From Sphingobacterium sp. (GTDB lineage Bacteria; Bacteroidota; Bacteroidia; Sphingobacteriales; Sphingobacteriaceae), in NCBI GenBank assembly GCA_029239355.1, contig JAQZAZ010000019.1, positions 1-55,557 of the forward strand: a stretch of DNA of 55,557 nucleotides, given 5' to 3'. This document shows positions 27,555-36,986 of the stretch, piece after piece. Positions within the stretch are counted from its first letter, which is position 1; each line of letters begins with the position of its first letter. The position numbers and the translations under genes are program-made. Below the pieces are notes generated by a model that saw nothing but the letters and a program-made list of their open reading frames with translations, ran no database searches and had not been told where the DNA came from.

Positions 27555-29318
27555 TTAAGGCTTTAGGAATTCTACCTCATAATTGTTTAAGAACGTCTGT
27601 CCATCCAAATTCCATTCTTTCTGTGTTTGCAATTCTAACCAGTAAAAAATCTGTGTGTAATAATCTGTCGACTGTATAAAATAAAAGTTCTTGCCGAAAT
27701 CACATGGTGAAATTTTTGTTGTATTTTTACCTCTATAAGGGCCGGTCAGTTGCATCGCACTTTTTCCGGAAATCTCATTTGCTACGACTCCAGCAGCATT
27801 GGGGCTCATTTTCCAAAAGCCCTTAAGGTTTGCACCATAGCCTGAAGATCTTAGATCATCTTTATAGCAAACAAAATCCCTAATCTCTTCTTGAGACAAG
27901 GCTTTGTTCAAAATATGTACATCTGCAACATCAAAATCTACCAAATCATAAGAAATGCTGGGTCTATATCCGAAAATTAAGGGATCAGAAGTCTTGATAT
28001 TCTCAATTTTCATATTCTCTGTTGTTGATTCTTGCGCCAACGTACCATTATTATAAATCTTAATATTTAGCTTATTGGGGCTAATGGATTTTAACACCGC
28101 TGTCATTGTATACCAATCGCCGTTGATTTTTCCAACTTGACAAGTTGCCACCGATGATCCATCACTGACCCGAACTTGTATATCATTTCCAAAAGTATAA
28201 AACATCCATCCTGGCGTGCCTGTTGAAGTATTTGAATCTTTTCCAAATATTCCAGAATACCAATAATTATATGATCCAAAATCATAAGTGCTAGGTATCT
28301 TTGTATTATTCCGATTAAACCTAAACTTCGAGAAAATCGTCAATTCATTTGTTGTCGCTAAATCGTAATCACTCTTATCACTAATATTCTCACTAAGTGC
28401 TCTTACCCCTAACGGATACACACCAGTACCATCGTATCCCCACATCCGAACTGAACTCATTCTTTCCCCATTCAATTCCGCCGATTTAAAGCTTTTATTT
28501 TCGAATATGGCGAATGTGTTTCTCTCTGCAACAGAATTTCCTCCATAGGACTTATCAATACCTCCATGATTGGAGGTAATTATTATCAACCAATCTTCTA
28601 GCAAAAAATTAGTTCGTTTTTCTAACGCACTTGTTATCTCACCAATATAGCCATCTATTTTATTCAAGGCAGAGACATATCCAGCATTTTCGATGTTAAA
28701 CCCGCCATTTTTCCCTGCCTCTAGCAAATCTGTAAATTGAACTATCGTTAAATCATTGTTCTTTTTATTTAACAGTTCTACGACTTTAGTTTTTACCGCT
28801 TCATCAGATTTAGTCTCATAGGTCTCATTGGCGCTGACCAATAATCTATCGTTTATTGCTACAGATCGAGATACAACGGCAGTTTTTTTATTAGGTGCAA
28901 TGGTTGACATCCTATATAATATTGAAGGATAACCGCCTACTGTTTGGTGCGGATTATTTTCATTTGGCTTGGGAATATAGGAGTCGTCAATAATACCATG
29001 ATTGGCAAATGACACACCGCTCATCATGGACATCCAAGTCGATGCATCGCTCGTATTTTCATCAGCCAAAGCATTAAAAGTATATTTGCTTGTCTTTAAT
29101 AGGTTTGTTAAATTTTTCGGCAAATTCTTTTTAATTTCCTGCCCTACTGCACCATCAATTGAAATAAAAAGCACTTTTCTTTTCACCGTTCCATCACCAC
29201 CTTGTTCTAAATCCTCATATACAGCTGGGGGATTTTCATATTTAGTACAACCTGCCCAAACCGTTAATATCGCCAAAGCGCATATCGCTGCTTTAATTCG
29301 ATTAAAATATCTTTTCAT
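27555..29318 (-). CDS. LamG/DUF4983 lipoprotein with degenerate alkaline-phosphatase-like domain (copy 2)
   Basis: The 587-residue protein has an SPII signal (AGCTKYE, Cys 24). The N-terminal roughly 300 residues have the fold signature of the alkaline phosphatase/phosphodiesterase superfamily: VLFISIDG (Asp 55), a MMSGVSFANHGI segment and IIITSNHGG (His 251). A LamG-like jelly roll (about 325-495; WYTMTAVLKSI, ALSQEEIRDF) and a DUF4983-like C-terminus (YYTQIFYWLELQTQKEWNLDG) follow. Active family members carry DHG where this has NHG, a Thr/Ser nucleophile before the TG motif, and a GH in the second metal loop, here GK. Activity is therefore doubtful. It lies 6 bases after the M60 gene and is a paralogue of the 31353-33080 protein. 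Confidence 0.8.
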   Translation of the reverse strand: MKRYFNRIKAAICALAILTVWAGCTKYENPPAVYEDLEQGGDGTVKRKVLFISIDGAVGQEIKKNLPKNLTNLLKTSKYTFNALADENTSDASTWMSMMSGVSFANHGIIDDSYIPKPNENNPHQTVGGYPSILYRMSTIAPNKKTAVVSRSVAINDRLLVSANETYETKSDEAVKTKVVELLNKKNNDLTIVQFTDLLEAGKNGGFNIENAGYVSALNKIDGYIGEITSALEKRTNFLLEDWLIIITSNHGGIDKSYGGNSVAERNTFAIFENKSFKSAELNGERMSSVRMWGYDGTGVYPLGVRALSENISDKSDYDLATTNELTIFSKFRFNRNNTKIPSTYDFGSYNYWYSGIFGKDSNTSTGTPGWMFYTFGNDIQVRVSDGSSVATCQVGKINGDWYTMTAVLKSISPNKLNIKIYNNGTLAQESTTENMKIENIKTSDPLIFGYRPSISYDLVDFDVADVHILNKALSQEEIRDFVCYKDDLRSSGYGANLKGFWKMSPNAAGVVANEISGKSAMQLTGPYRGKNTTKISPCDFGKNFYFIQSTDYYTQIFYWLELQTQKEWNLDGQTFLNNYEVEFLKP

Positions 29319-29324
29319 AGTCTT

Positions 29325-31334
29325 TTATAAATCGTAAAACACCCCTAACTCTGCTAGCGCAACATGGTTCTCTCCACTCAGATTTTTCTCCGGAAATGAG
29401 AATTTCACATATTGAGCCTCCACAATTTTATCGAAAGCGAACTCTCGCATCACATTTCGTTGTGCGGTTGTTTCCGAAGATTTGGCGAGGTCATATGTCC
29501 CCACATCCACCCAGTTCTTATTATCTTGACTGATGCGTACAATAACTTTTGTTGCATAGGTATTATTCTGTCTATTCTGAATAAAAAATCCTTTGAATGC
29601 ATTAATTGTCTTCATATCTATCATGATTTCTACCGGCAAATTCGTAGCAACACTACATCCGGAATAGCATGTATGCCAATACGTATCAGATTTTCCATCT
29701 TGCATTGCATCAATTTTACCCGTACTCTCACCTGTAGCAGTAGAAACGTTCGATGTATAAACAAAAGTCGCTCTCGGAAGGCTGTACTTTGTGGGTAGAA
29801 TATCGTCTCCTCCGGTAAAGGTCAGGGGATTATAATCCCAAATTTTGTTGGCCATGGGCGGGTACAAATTACGCATCTCCCGTTTTGCGGCAGCACTGAT
29901 TGGAATACCCCAGGCAAAAAAGAAGCGCTGGAAGTCCTTGCCTGTAAAATGACATAATTGTCTGAAGAAATAGTCTTTTTTCGCTTGATCCAATGAAGTG
30001 AAGAAATTTTCATTTCGCGCTTTACTATAGATGTAAGGGAAGAAATCCCAACCCGACTCACCGTTTTTTCCCTTCACTTTATCAAAGATCTGCAGAAATG
30101 GTGTTAAGCGGGCAAATGGATCATCTGCATCAAGTCCGTAGCCGGTAGGAAAAGGTTTAAATGTCTTAACTTCGTTATAAGCTGCAAACTTCAACGCACC
30201 TGGGATAGATGTTTTTAAAGCCGGATGAAAATCAATCCGGTTAGTCTCACCTCGATTTCGCGCCGCATTAAAAATAAAAAGATTATTTGTTGTTTCACCT
30301 AAGTCAGACCAGCTCCAAGACGATCCCGCTTGATAATTATGTCCTACCTCATGGTAGGTTCCCCAAGACGTTCCTTTTTTTATCGTATTCGGGTTTGTCA
30401 ATTCATCCAACCAATACTCATCTTCCTGCATGATCCATGGACTTCCGCTATGGGCATAACCGAGAGAAGGGTGAATATCCATAACTCCGCGCTCCCATAA
30501 GCTTGGATAACGATTTATTGGGTTAGCGGCGTTGGGAGAAAGACCCATCCAGTTGTAATAATCCTTTTCATACGAATCATCCCAAAGCTGCAAAGCCTCA
30601 TCCACATGATCCATCTTGCCTGATTGAATCATCTTTACGACAAGCGAGCGAGGAACTGAAAATGCCGTTCTTTTACCAATAAGATCCATCCAAGGCACAT
30701 CGTTGGCCAAAACCTGCTTTTGCCAATCCGAGACTGTCATTTTTCCGAGGACAAAATCATTGGCTTTGGTCGCTCCAGATATTTTTAAGTTCACTGGAGT
30801 TGGTCTTGTTTTTTGGCTAATAATCCATAATGTACCACCATAAAGATTACCGACATAATTATTTCCAGGAAATAATTCTTTCCGGGTATAGATAATGGCA
30901 TCACGCCGTGGAGCATCTTTACCTGTAATGTTGTCAGTATGTACGCCAATCTGGGCTGTGAGGCCAACTACACCAGCAGGGACAGTAATTCGAACATTTT
31001 CTCCCGCGGGCGCATATAACCCAGTACTGTATATTGGTGATGGCGTATAACTTACTTTGTATTGAAAATCACTAACGTATTCTCGGCCTATCAGTAAGGA
31101 TAATGTGGTATCCTGAATGCGTCTTACATTTTCACCTACAAGCCCTGGATAGATACGGGCTCGATGGTATAAACTTTTATCCGCCTTCCCCATTGTTGTA
31201 TCTGTCATAATTGGCGACGCTGTTTCGTCTCCTTGCTGATAGCCATCCTTAAAATCGAAGCCCTCTTTACCACAGGAAGATACGAAAGTGATCATCCCGG
31301 CAATAAATCCAAATATTATATATCTTTTATTCAT
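29325..31334 (-). CDS. M60-family (enhancin/mucinase-type) zinc metallopeptidase lipoprotein
   Basis: The 669-residue protein has an SPII signal (VSSCGKEG, Cys 21). An N-terminal beta domain (about 60-180) precedes the M60 catalytic region. The gluzincin zinc site is HEVGH (His 328, Glu 329, His 332) with the third ligand Glu 347 in SDLGETTNN, which fits HEXXH(8-28)E. A helical C-terminal catalytic part (FFRQLCHFTGKDFQRFFFAWG, about 460-485) and a discoidin/F5/8 domain (about 530-669; MQDGKSDTYWHTCYSG) follow. M60 enzymes of Bacteroidota cleave O-glycosylated proteins such as mucins outside the cell. It is the only clear hydrolase in this operon and is flanked by two LamG/DUF4983 genes. Natural substrate not proven. 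Confidence 0.92.
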   Translation of the reverse strand: MNKRYIIFGFIAGMITFVSSCGKEGFDFKDGYQQGDETASPIMTDTTMGKADKSLYHRARIYPGLVGENVRRIQDTTLSLLIGREYVSDFQYKVSYTPSPIYSTGLYAPAGENVRITVPAGVVGLTAQIGVHTDNITGKDAPRRDAIIYTRKELFPGNNYVGNLYGGTLWIISQKTRPTPVNLKISGATKANDFVLGKMTVSDWQKQVLANDVPWMDLIGKRTAFSVPRSLVVKMIQSGKMDHVDEALQLWDDSYEKDYYNWMGLSPNAANPINRYPSLWERGVMDIHPSLGYAHSGSPWIMQEDEYWLDELTNPNTIKKGTSWGTYHEVGHNYQAGSSWSWSDLGETTNNLFIFNAARNRGETNRIDFHPALKTSIPGALKFAAYNEVKTFKPFPTGYGLDADDPFARLTPFLQIFDKVKGKNGESGWDFFPYIYSKARNENFFTSLDQAKKDYFFRQLCHFTGKDFQRFFFAWGIPISAAAKREMRNLYPPMANKIWDYNPLTFTGGDDILPTKYSLPRATFVYTSNVSTATGESTGKIDAMQDGKSDTYWHTCYSGCSVATNLPVEIMIDMKTINAFKGFFIQNRQNNTYATKVIVRISQDNKNWVDVGTYDLAKSSETTAQRNVMREFAFDKIVEAQYVKFSFPEKNLSGENHVALAELGVFYDL

Positions 31335-31352
31335 AATGGTCTATTCTATCGG

Positions 31353-33080
31353 TTAATTTCTTATTTGTGCATAGTTGGGGCTCCAGCTTTTGCCATCCAG
31401 TTTCCAGGCACTTTCTACTGAGATTCCCAACCATTGATAAATCATAAAGGGCACATCCACCGCATTGGGGACCTGACGAAAAAAAGATTCGCCAATTGGA
31501 GGTTGAAAAAATGGAACTAATTCGTTAAAGCTAACCCATTTTACAGGTCCTTTTAGATTAAAATCATTAGCCCGGCCAGTTTTTTCGGTTAGTTTACTTG
31601 TATTTACATCACTATAACCAGGCCAATACCCCTGTAGATTAGCCCAAAAGGGAAAGGAATCGTCTATGTGGGTCACTCCTCCATAACGCTTTATTTCTTC
31701 TGCGCTAAATGCACGATTGTAAATCTGTACATTACAGATTGAAATATTACAGTCTGTATTTCCATTACCTGGATTAAATCCCAACGTAAGTGGGCTATTA
31801 TTATCCAAATTATTGCCATTAGCAGATTGTTGGGAACTTCCATTTGCAGTTGCATTTGTCCCATCAGTATATACGTAAACGGAGTCTTTATCACCGCTTC
31901 TCTTAATTACTGCGGTGAGCGCATGCCAATTCCCATCATTTATATTGGGTCCAAAAGCTTGCCCCGCAATGGAACTATTAAATCCCCAATATGGTCCTTC
32001 TAAAAAGAAATTCCATCCTGCTCCTGAAAAACCAGCTACTCGTTTCGCAAAAAATATAGGATAGTAATAAGTAGAGTTAGGCACATTATATTTCAAAAAC
32101 AAGGTCATCGTCCAGTCTGATCCTGTTCCCATATTAAATTTATTAACATCACTGAGTGTCCCGATAACCTGATTATTTGCGGCGTAAGTGTAATTCGTTG
32201 CAGTTCCCACAAAAGGCACATCTTTGGCACTAGGTCTTGGTAAAATCTTACGTGCAAATTTAGGAGAATACATCAGCGTATAAGTCGCTCGTTTGGCATC
32301 CCCAAATGCCGTAAAATCTGTTACAGGATCCTTAGAATCGCCACCTTTACCTGAGGTCACAATGACCAGCCAATTTTCATTGACATAGGATTTACGAGCC
32401 TTAATCGTATTGACCAATTGCTGAACTTGCTGATCCATTTTCTTTATTGCATTGACATATGCTGTTGACTTGTCTGAATATTCAGCGCTCGCTCCAGCTT
32501 TGTCCACATCCACCAAATGAACCACGTTTAAATCCGCAGAATCAGTTGCTAGACCTTTGTTAGCAGCCACCAAAACCGTTTCGTCTGTAGCACTCTTTTC
32601 CAAGTGGGCATCTTTTCCCAAGTAGGTAGCATAGGTAGAGGATGACGTGTATAGACTAGAAACTTGTTTGCCTTGAACAGATTTCAACCGACTGAATATT
32701 GTTGGGTAAGCAGCAACATTCAATGTCGATAGGTCATTGGTTGTTACTTTATTTTTATTCGCATTTACCCCTGTGAGCAATGACGATACAACAGCTTCAT
32801 TGGTCATTTTAAAATCAGTTGTTGGATCTGCTAGGCTACCATAGGTAACCATACCGTTTCGAGTCATCTCGATGAGATTAGCTGGTTCGAGAGATTGCAC
32901 TACAGGCCCCGACAGCCCATCTACAATAACCATTAAAACTTTATCCCTATTCTCTGGGCTATCTTTTGCCTCTTGAAAATTCTGAAGCAGATTTGGAAAA
33001 TCTTTATTACAGGCCGCGAGAAGCAAAACTCCGCCTGCACAGTAGATTATTTTTTTGATGAGTTGGATATACTTGTTCAT
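31353..33080 (-). CDS. LamG/DUF4983 lipoprotein with degenerate alkaline-phosphatase-like domain (copy 1)
   Basis: The 575-residue protein has an SPII signal (LLAACNKD, Cys 24). It shares the layout of the 27555-29318 protein: a phosphatase-like N-terminal half (VLMVIVDG with Asp 54; SSLLTGVNANKNK), a LamG-like domain (about 310-470) and a DUF4983-like tail (MIYQWLGISVESAWKLDGKSW). The decay is stronger here. The metal-binding DHG motif reads SGKGG (Lys 245 in place of His), and the second metal loop DKAGA has lost its His. Two metal sites therefore look absent, and I expect a binding rather than catalytic role. It lies 18 bases after the DUF5008-like gene and 18 before the M60 gene. Confidence 0.8.
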   Translation of the reverse strand: MNKYIQLIKKIIYCAGGVLLLAACNKDFPNLLQNFQEAKDSPENRDKVLMVIVDGLSGPVVQSLEPANLIEMTRNGMVTYGSLADPTTDFKMTNEAVVSSLLTGVNANKNKVTTNDLSTLNVAAYPTIFSRLKSVQGKQVSSLYTSSSTYATYLGKDAHLEKSATDETVLVAANKGLATDSADLNVVHLVDVDKAGASAEYSDKSTAYVNAIKKMDQQVQQLVNTIKARKSYVNENWLVIVTSGKGGDSKDPVTDFTAFGDAKRATYTLMYSPKFARKILPRPSAKDVPFVGTATNYTYAANNQVIGTLSDVNKFNMGTGSDWTMTLFLKYNVPNSTYYYPIFFAKRVAGFSGAGWNFFLEGPYWGFNSSIAGQAFGPNINDGNWHALTAVIKRSGDKDSVYVYTDGTNATANGSSQQSANGNNLDNNSPLTLGFNPGNGNTDCNISICNVQIYNRAFSAEEIKRYGGVTHIDDSFPFWANLQGYWPGYSDVNTSKLTEKTGRANDFNLKGPVKWVSFNELVPFFQPPIGESFFRQVPNAVDVPFMIYQWLGISVESAWKLDGKSWSPNYAQIRN

Positions 33081-33098
33081 ATCTGATTCTTTTTGAGG

Positions 33099-34694
33099 TT
33101 ATTCTTTAACTTCCAATCGAAAAAAATTGCCTACGGATTTCTTTCCGTATTGGTTGACACTTCCTCCTATTAGTAATGCTGGTAAGCCCAAAGACGATTT
33201 TGTCTCCACCACTTTCCGGATGTTTCCAGAAAAAGGGGCCTGACTATTATACTTCTGTAGCAAAGAACCATCTTTTTCGAGAATCAACATATTCGTCCTA
33301 CGAACGTTGTTATAACTTTCGATCGTGCCATCAATGATCACTCGCCCGTTGTTCAATACCTGTGCAAAGGTGGGAATACCGTTGTCAGCATTCTGAAAAA
33401 CAAACTGATCATCTATAGTACCATCCGTATTTAAGATCGCAGCCCCATTAACTTTACCATTAGCTCCTAGCCCCTTAAAAACACCCGCAATGGCAATTTT
33501 CTTTAATTGTTCATTGTAAGTGATCTTCAAAATCCGATCTATTGTGCCACCTAGATTAAATGAAGGATCTAGCGTTCCATCTTTTTTAATACAAGCAATT
33601 CCCGGAACCGCTTTACCATTATAGGACGTAAATGCACCTACAATAACCACACGGTCATTATCAATTAAGGCAGCGTCCATAATATTTCCGTTGGCACCTT
33701 GGTTTTTAAACGCGAAGGTAGAATCTAGAGACCCATCTGCTTTCATCCTAATCACATTCTTTGCCTCAGTCAATAAATACCGTCTGTTGTCCCTCGACGA
33801 ATAGGTATAATCAATTTTATAATAATCCTTAAAGTTCCCTACTGCAACAACCATATTGTCCGACACCGCAAAAACTTTTAAAGGTGCATTTCCAAGGATA
33901 CCACCATTAAATGCTGAAACAGTATCACGTGAGTTTCTCGGATTATCAGTTGTATTAACAACATCCACGATCATCGTATCCAGTTTTCCATCTGTGTTTA
34001 GTTTGGCAATATTATTAACACGACGTTTATTAAAAGTGCCGAATGGTCCTCCGATGATAAATTTACCATCCGTCATTTTCGTAACGGCATTTATACTACC
34101 ACCACCTGAAGTCCCTTCTCCAAAAGTCATCGTGGTCGCCGACTTACCATTTGCATCAATAAAATGAATACCATTCCGAAATACCTTTTTATCTACAGCT
34201 TCATTTTCAAAATTGATAAACGATCCGGTCACGATATAACCACCTGCATTTGGCAGAATATCACTTACTGAAAAACGGAAACCATTCACCATACCATAGT
34301 TCTCATCCAAGGAAGCATTGCCCTCGATATCCAGTCGAGGGCCATAAAATACCTGTCCATCGACTTCAATTTTCGCATTCCCAGATGAGATTTCTGCTGG
34401 GACTTTTATCGTGACCAATGAATCTTTTGCGGTGATGACTTCAACCTTTGTATCATTGACTGAAAAATTAATTTTCCCGAGATAAGGCTTAATTCCTTTC
34501 ACATAAAAATCCACCAACTCTCCGGGTTTTGCTATTTCTGGATTGGCATAATTCGTATAAAACCCGACGCCTAATGACTCCTTTCCGCCAGCATAAGGAT
34601 CTGTACCTAATGCAATGTCTTTTGAACAAGCAGAGAAGCCAAGCAAACTAACTAGCGTCGCATACCAAATTTTGTCTAATATTATTCTTTTCAT
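33099..34694 (-). CDS. DUF5008-like lipoprotein with TIG-like domain and delta-60-type repeats
   Basis: The 531-residue protein has an SPII signal (GFSACSKD, Cys 23). It then has an IPT/TIG-like beta domain (about 45-120; PEIAKPGELVDFYVKGIKPYLGK). Several delta-60 beta-propeller-like repeats follow, recognised by recurring 'dG.ld..F' segments such as KADGSLDSTFAF, KKDGTLDPSFNLG and NTDGTIDDQFVF. This pattern is that of DUF5008 proteins found in Bacteroidota SusC/SusD loci, probably surface glycan-binding proteins. It follows the second SusC-SusD-fasciclin set by 15 bases and occupies the place that the DUF5007-like gene holds in the first set. No catalytic residues were seen. Confidence 0.8.
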   Translation of the reverse strand: MKRIILDKIWYATLVSLLGFSACSKDIALGTDPYAGGKESLGVGFYTNYANPEIAKPGELVDFYVKGIKPYLGKINFSVNDTKVEVITAKDSLVTIKVPAEISSGNAKIEVDGQVFYGPRLDIEGNASLDENYGMVNGFRFSVSDILPNAGGYIVTGSFINFENEAVDKKVFRNGIHFIDANGKSATTMTFGEGTSGGGSINAVTKMTDGKFIIGGPFGTFNKRRVNNIAKLNTDGKLDTMIVDVVNTTDNPRNSRDTVSAFNGGILGNAPLKVFAVSDNMVVAVGNFKDYYKIDYTYSSRDNRRYLLTEAKNVIRMKADGSLDSTFAFKNQGANGNIMDAALIDNDRVVIVGAFTSYNGKAVPGIACIKKDGTLDPSFNLGGTIDRILKITYNEQLKKIAIAGVFKGLGANGKVNGAAILNTDGTIDDQFVFQNADNGIPTFAQVLNNGRVIIDGTIESYNNVRRTNMLILEKDGSLLQKYNSQAPFSGNIRKVVETKSSLGLPALLIGGSVNQYGKKSVGNFFRLEVKE

Positions 34695-34709
34695 AATCTG
34701 TCAGTCAAA

Positions 34710-35444
34710 TCAGTTTTTAGGTAAAATACCCTGTACCATTACATCCTCTGCAAATAGCGCACTCCGAAAACCAAGCGCATGTTTTGAAAATTGCAACACA
34801 TGCAATACCCCATTCGTCGGCTGAATATCTGAGGTGGCAACAGGAGCTGTAATAAAAGGAATCAGATAATCCTCTAAGCCGGGGATACTGAACGGATAAT
34901 TGAAATACAATTGTCTGTAGCCAGCATATTTAATAAGTTGATCATCATTTGCCCGGACATCATTATAAAATACACCAATATTCATTTCCGTATTGTCAAA
35001 TGTTTTATATACTCCGCCCGGATAAGAATCCAATTTCAACGTATCCAACTGCCCGAAATCTTTTGCCACATACTTTCCTTTGAGAATATACCGCGATAGG
35101 TATTTACGCCAGATTTCAGGCTTTATTTGATCAAAAGACATGATGGAATCCTGTCCAGAACGAAAAAGTGCCTCATTGAGTAACCATACAGATTTCATAA
35201 TGGATGGATCCGGAGGAGCGAAGAAAGTAACTTCCTCATTTTGCAACACCACATCCAATTTGGCTATTTTAAGCGCAACGGTAAGGGTATCAAAAAGATC
35301 CGGCCTGCTCTCAAGATATTGCCATATCGTCCCCTTGTATTTTGGGTCGTGAACCCCTGTGTCCAAATAATCCTCTTTCTTGCAAGCGCTTAGGGCCAGT
35401 CCCACGAGCAAAATAAATGTTCCTATTTTTAAAAAAATCTTCAT
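34710..35444 (-). CDS. Fasciclin-domain lipoprotein (second module)
   Basis: The 244-residue protein has an SPII signal (GLALSACKKED). A FAS1-like fold follows: TIWQYLESRPDLFDTLTVAL, then VTFFAPPDPSI (the FAS1 H1 region), WRKYLSRYILKG and the closing TNGVLHVLQF (H2 region). FAS1 domains mediate binding to proteins or sugars outside the cell. It lies 12 bases after SusD and is a divergent paralogue of the 41236-41907 protein in the first module. A role as an accessory binding subunit for the SusC/SusD complex is inferred from the repeated gene order. Confidence 0.82.
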   Translation of the reverse strand: MKIFLKIGTFILLVGLALSACKKEDYLDTGVHDPKYKGTIWQYLESRPDLFDTLTVALKIAKLDVVLQNEEVTFFAPPDPSIMKSVWLLNEALFRSGQDSIMSFDQIKPEIWRKYLSRYILKGKYVAKDFGQLDTLKLDSYPGGVYKTFDNTEMNIGVFYNDVRANDDQLIKYAGYRQLYFNYPFSIPGLEDYLIPFITAPVATSDIQPTNGVLHVLQFSKHALGFRSALFAEDVMVQGILPKN

Positions 35445-35456
35445 CTTTCGTTCCTT

Positions 35457-36974
35457 TTAGTTCCAATAATTGTTTAAGCGCATATAGGGATTATTTAACA
35501 AGGCAGATTTATCGATCGGCCATGTCCAACCGCCACCATTAAAAGCGCCTACCGACATTGGAGCTGGGGTATACTCCGAATTAATAACCTTTTTCGTACG
35601 CACCAGATCATAATAGAAGTTTCCTTCGCCGAGCAATTCGCGAACACGTTCCCACCAAATCGCATCTTTAAGATCATCTCCTGATTCCATAATATCAGCA
35701 GCCTCAGCACGTTTGCGAATCACATTGACCACGGTCCTGGCTTCTTCATCCCGATTTAATTCGGCCAATGCCTCAGCACGAAGGAGGATCGGGTCCGAAT
35801 AACGGAAGATCATCTGATTATCATCCGGGTTGTTGTCTTCGCCTTCTTCCATAAATACATTGGCAAATTTCAGGCATTGAAAATCGCCATTTGTAGCATA
35901 AATATCATCGTCAAACCAATATGTCTTACGCAGATCTTGTTCCGCAGGAGGGTACATTTTCTCCATAAATTTTGGATCGTAATAGATATACGATTTCGTT
36001 GTCACCTTATTTGGCGCATGTAAAACGTAATCTGAGTAGGAGGCGGAAAGGTGAAAACTTTCTCCATAATTGAAATTCTGAACAATTTCAAATAAACCTT
36101 CCTTGGTACGGCCTTTAAAAATATCCTTTGTACGGGTTAAACTCAATAAAGTATATGCACCACCATTTTCTTCCATCAGTTCTCGTCCCATTGAAGCGAC
36201 TTTTTCATAATAAGGAGCCTTATCCTCATTTGCAAAACCTGCTATCCACATATTGACATGCATATTGAGCGCCAGAGCACTCCCCCGCATAGCCTTTACC
36301 GCTACAACTGATGGATCGTCATATGTCCATGGTAAGTCTTTGTAAGAAGCATCTAAATCTGCAGAAACATTCTTTAAAACAGTAACCATATTAGTGCGGG
36401 GCAATGGATCTGTATTGACATCAGTATAATAAGGGACATCACCGTACAAGCGCACCATAAAGAAGTAAGCCAACGATCTTAGGAAAATCGCCTCTGCTTT
36501 ATACGCCTTTTTCTGTTCTTCAGACAGAAAGGGCATATCCTTATTATCGATCTGATAGCAAATGATATTGGCATTTTGTACCATTTTATAGAAGTTATTC
36601 CATTGCGTAATGCGAGGAAATCTGAAATAGGAAAAATTATTATCCTGATTTTCATCGCTTCTTGTTAAAATACTATTTAAATTATTCTGCCTTAACAGTG
36701 AGATATAATCCCGTCCGGCTCCTGAAGTTGCACTTGTTCGATTAGTAGGTGCACAACGCAAATCGCCTGATGCAGGAAAAAAGATATTGGTCATGGTTGC
36801 CTCTCTAAATGTAGAATAGATTCCACCCATATACTGCTCCACATCGCCTTTGCTTGTCCAATAATTGTTACCCGTCAATTTATCAATCTGCGTAATATTC
36901 AAAAAGTCTTTGCCACAGGACAGCAAGCTTAAACCTGCGCCTAGCAAAAATGTATATATAAATGTTCTTTTCAT
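35457..36974 (-). CDS. SusD/RagB-family outer-membrane lipoprotein (second module)
   Basis: The 505-residue protein has an SPII signal (SLLSCGKDFL, Cys 20). The N-terminal SusD domain opens with NITQIDKLTGNNYWTSKGDVEQYMGGIYSTFR. The tetratricopeptide-like helices include AEAIFLRSLAYFFMVRLYGDVPYY and the late motif FRYSDPILLRAEALAELNRDEEA. The C-terminus RLNNYWN is typical. It lies 12 bases after its SusC partner. Surface capture of the substrate for import is the known role of the family, and the ligand is unknown. Confidence 0.95.
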   Translation of the reverse strand: MKRTFIYTFLLGAGLSLLSCGKDFLNITQIDKLTGNNYWTSKGDVEQYMGGIYSTFREATMTNIFFPASGDLRCAPTNRTSATSGAGRDYISLLRQNNLNSILTRSDENQDNNFSYFRFPRITQWNNFYKMVQNANIICYQIDNKDMPFLSEEQKKAYKAEAIFLRSLAYFFMVRLYGDVPYYTDVNTDPLPRTNMVTVLKNVSADLDASYKDLPWTYDDPSVVAVKAMRGSALALNMHVNMWIAGFANEDKAPYYEKVASMGRELMEENGGAYTLLSLTRTKDIFKGRTKEGLFEIVQNFNYGESFHLSASYSDYVLHAPNKVTTKSYIYYDPKFMEKMYPPAEQDLRKTYWFDDDIYATNGDFQCLKFANVFMEEGEDNNPDDNQMIFRYSDPILLRAEALAELNRDEEARTVVNVIRKRAEAADIMESGDDLKDAIWWERVRELLGEGNFYYDLVRTKKVINSEYTPAPMSVGAFNGGGWTWPIDKSALLNNPYMRLNNYWN

Positions 36975-36986
36975 GATTTGATCAAA

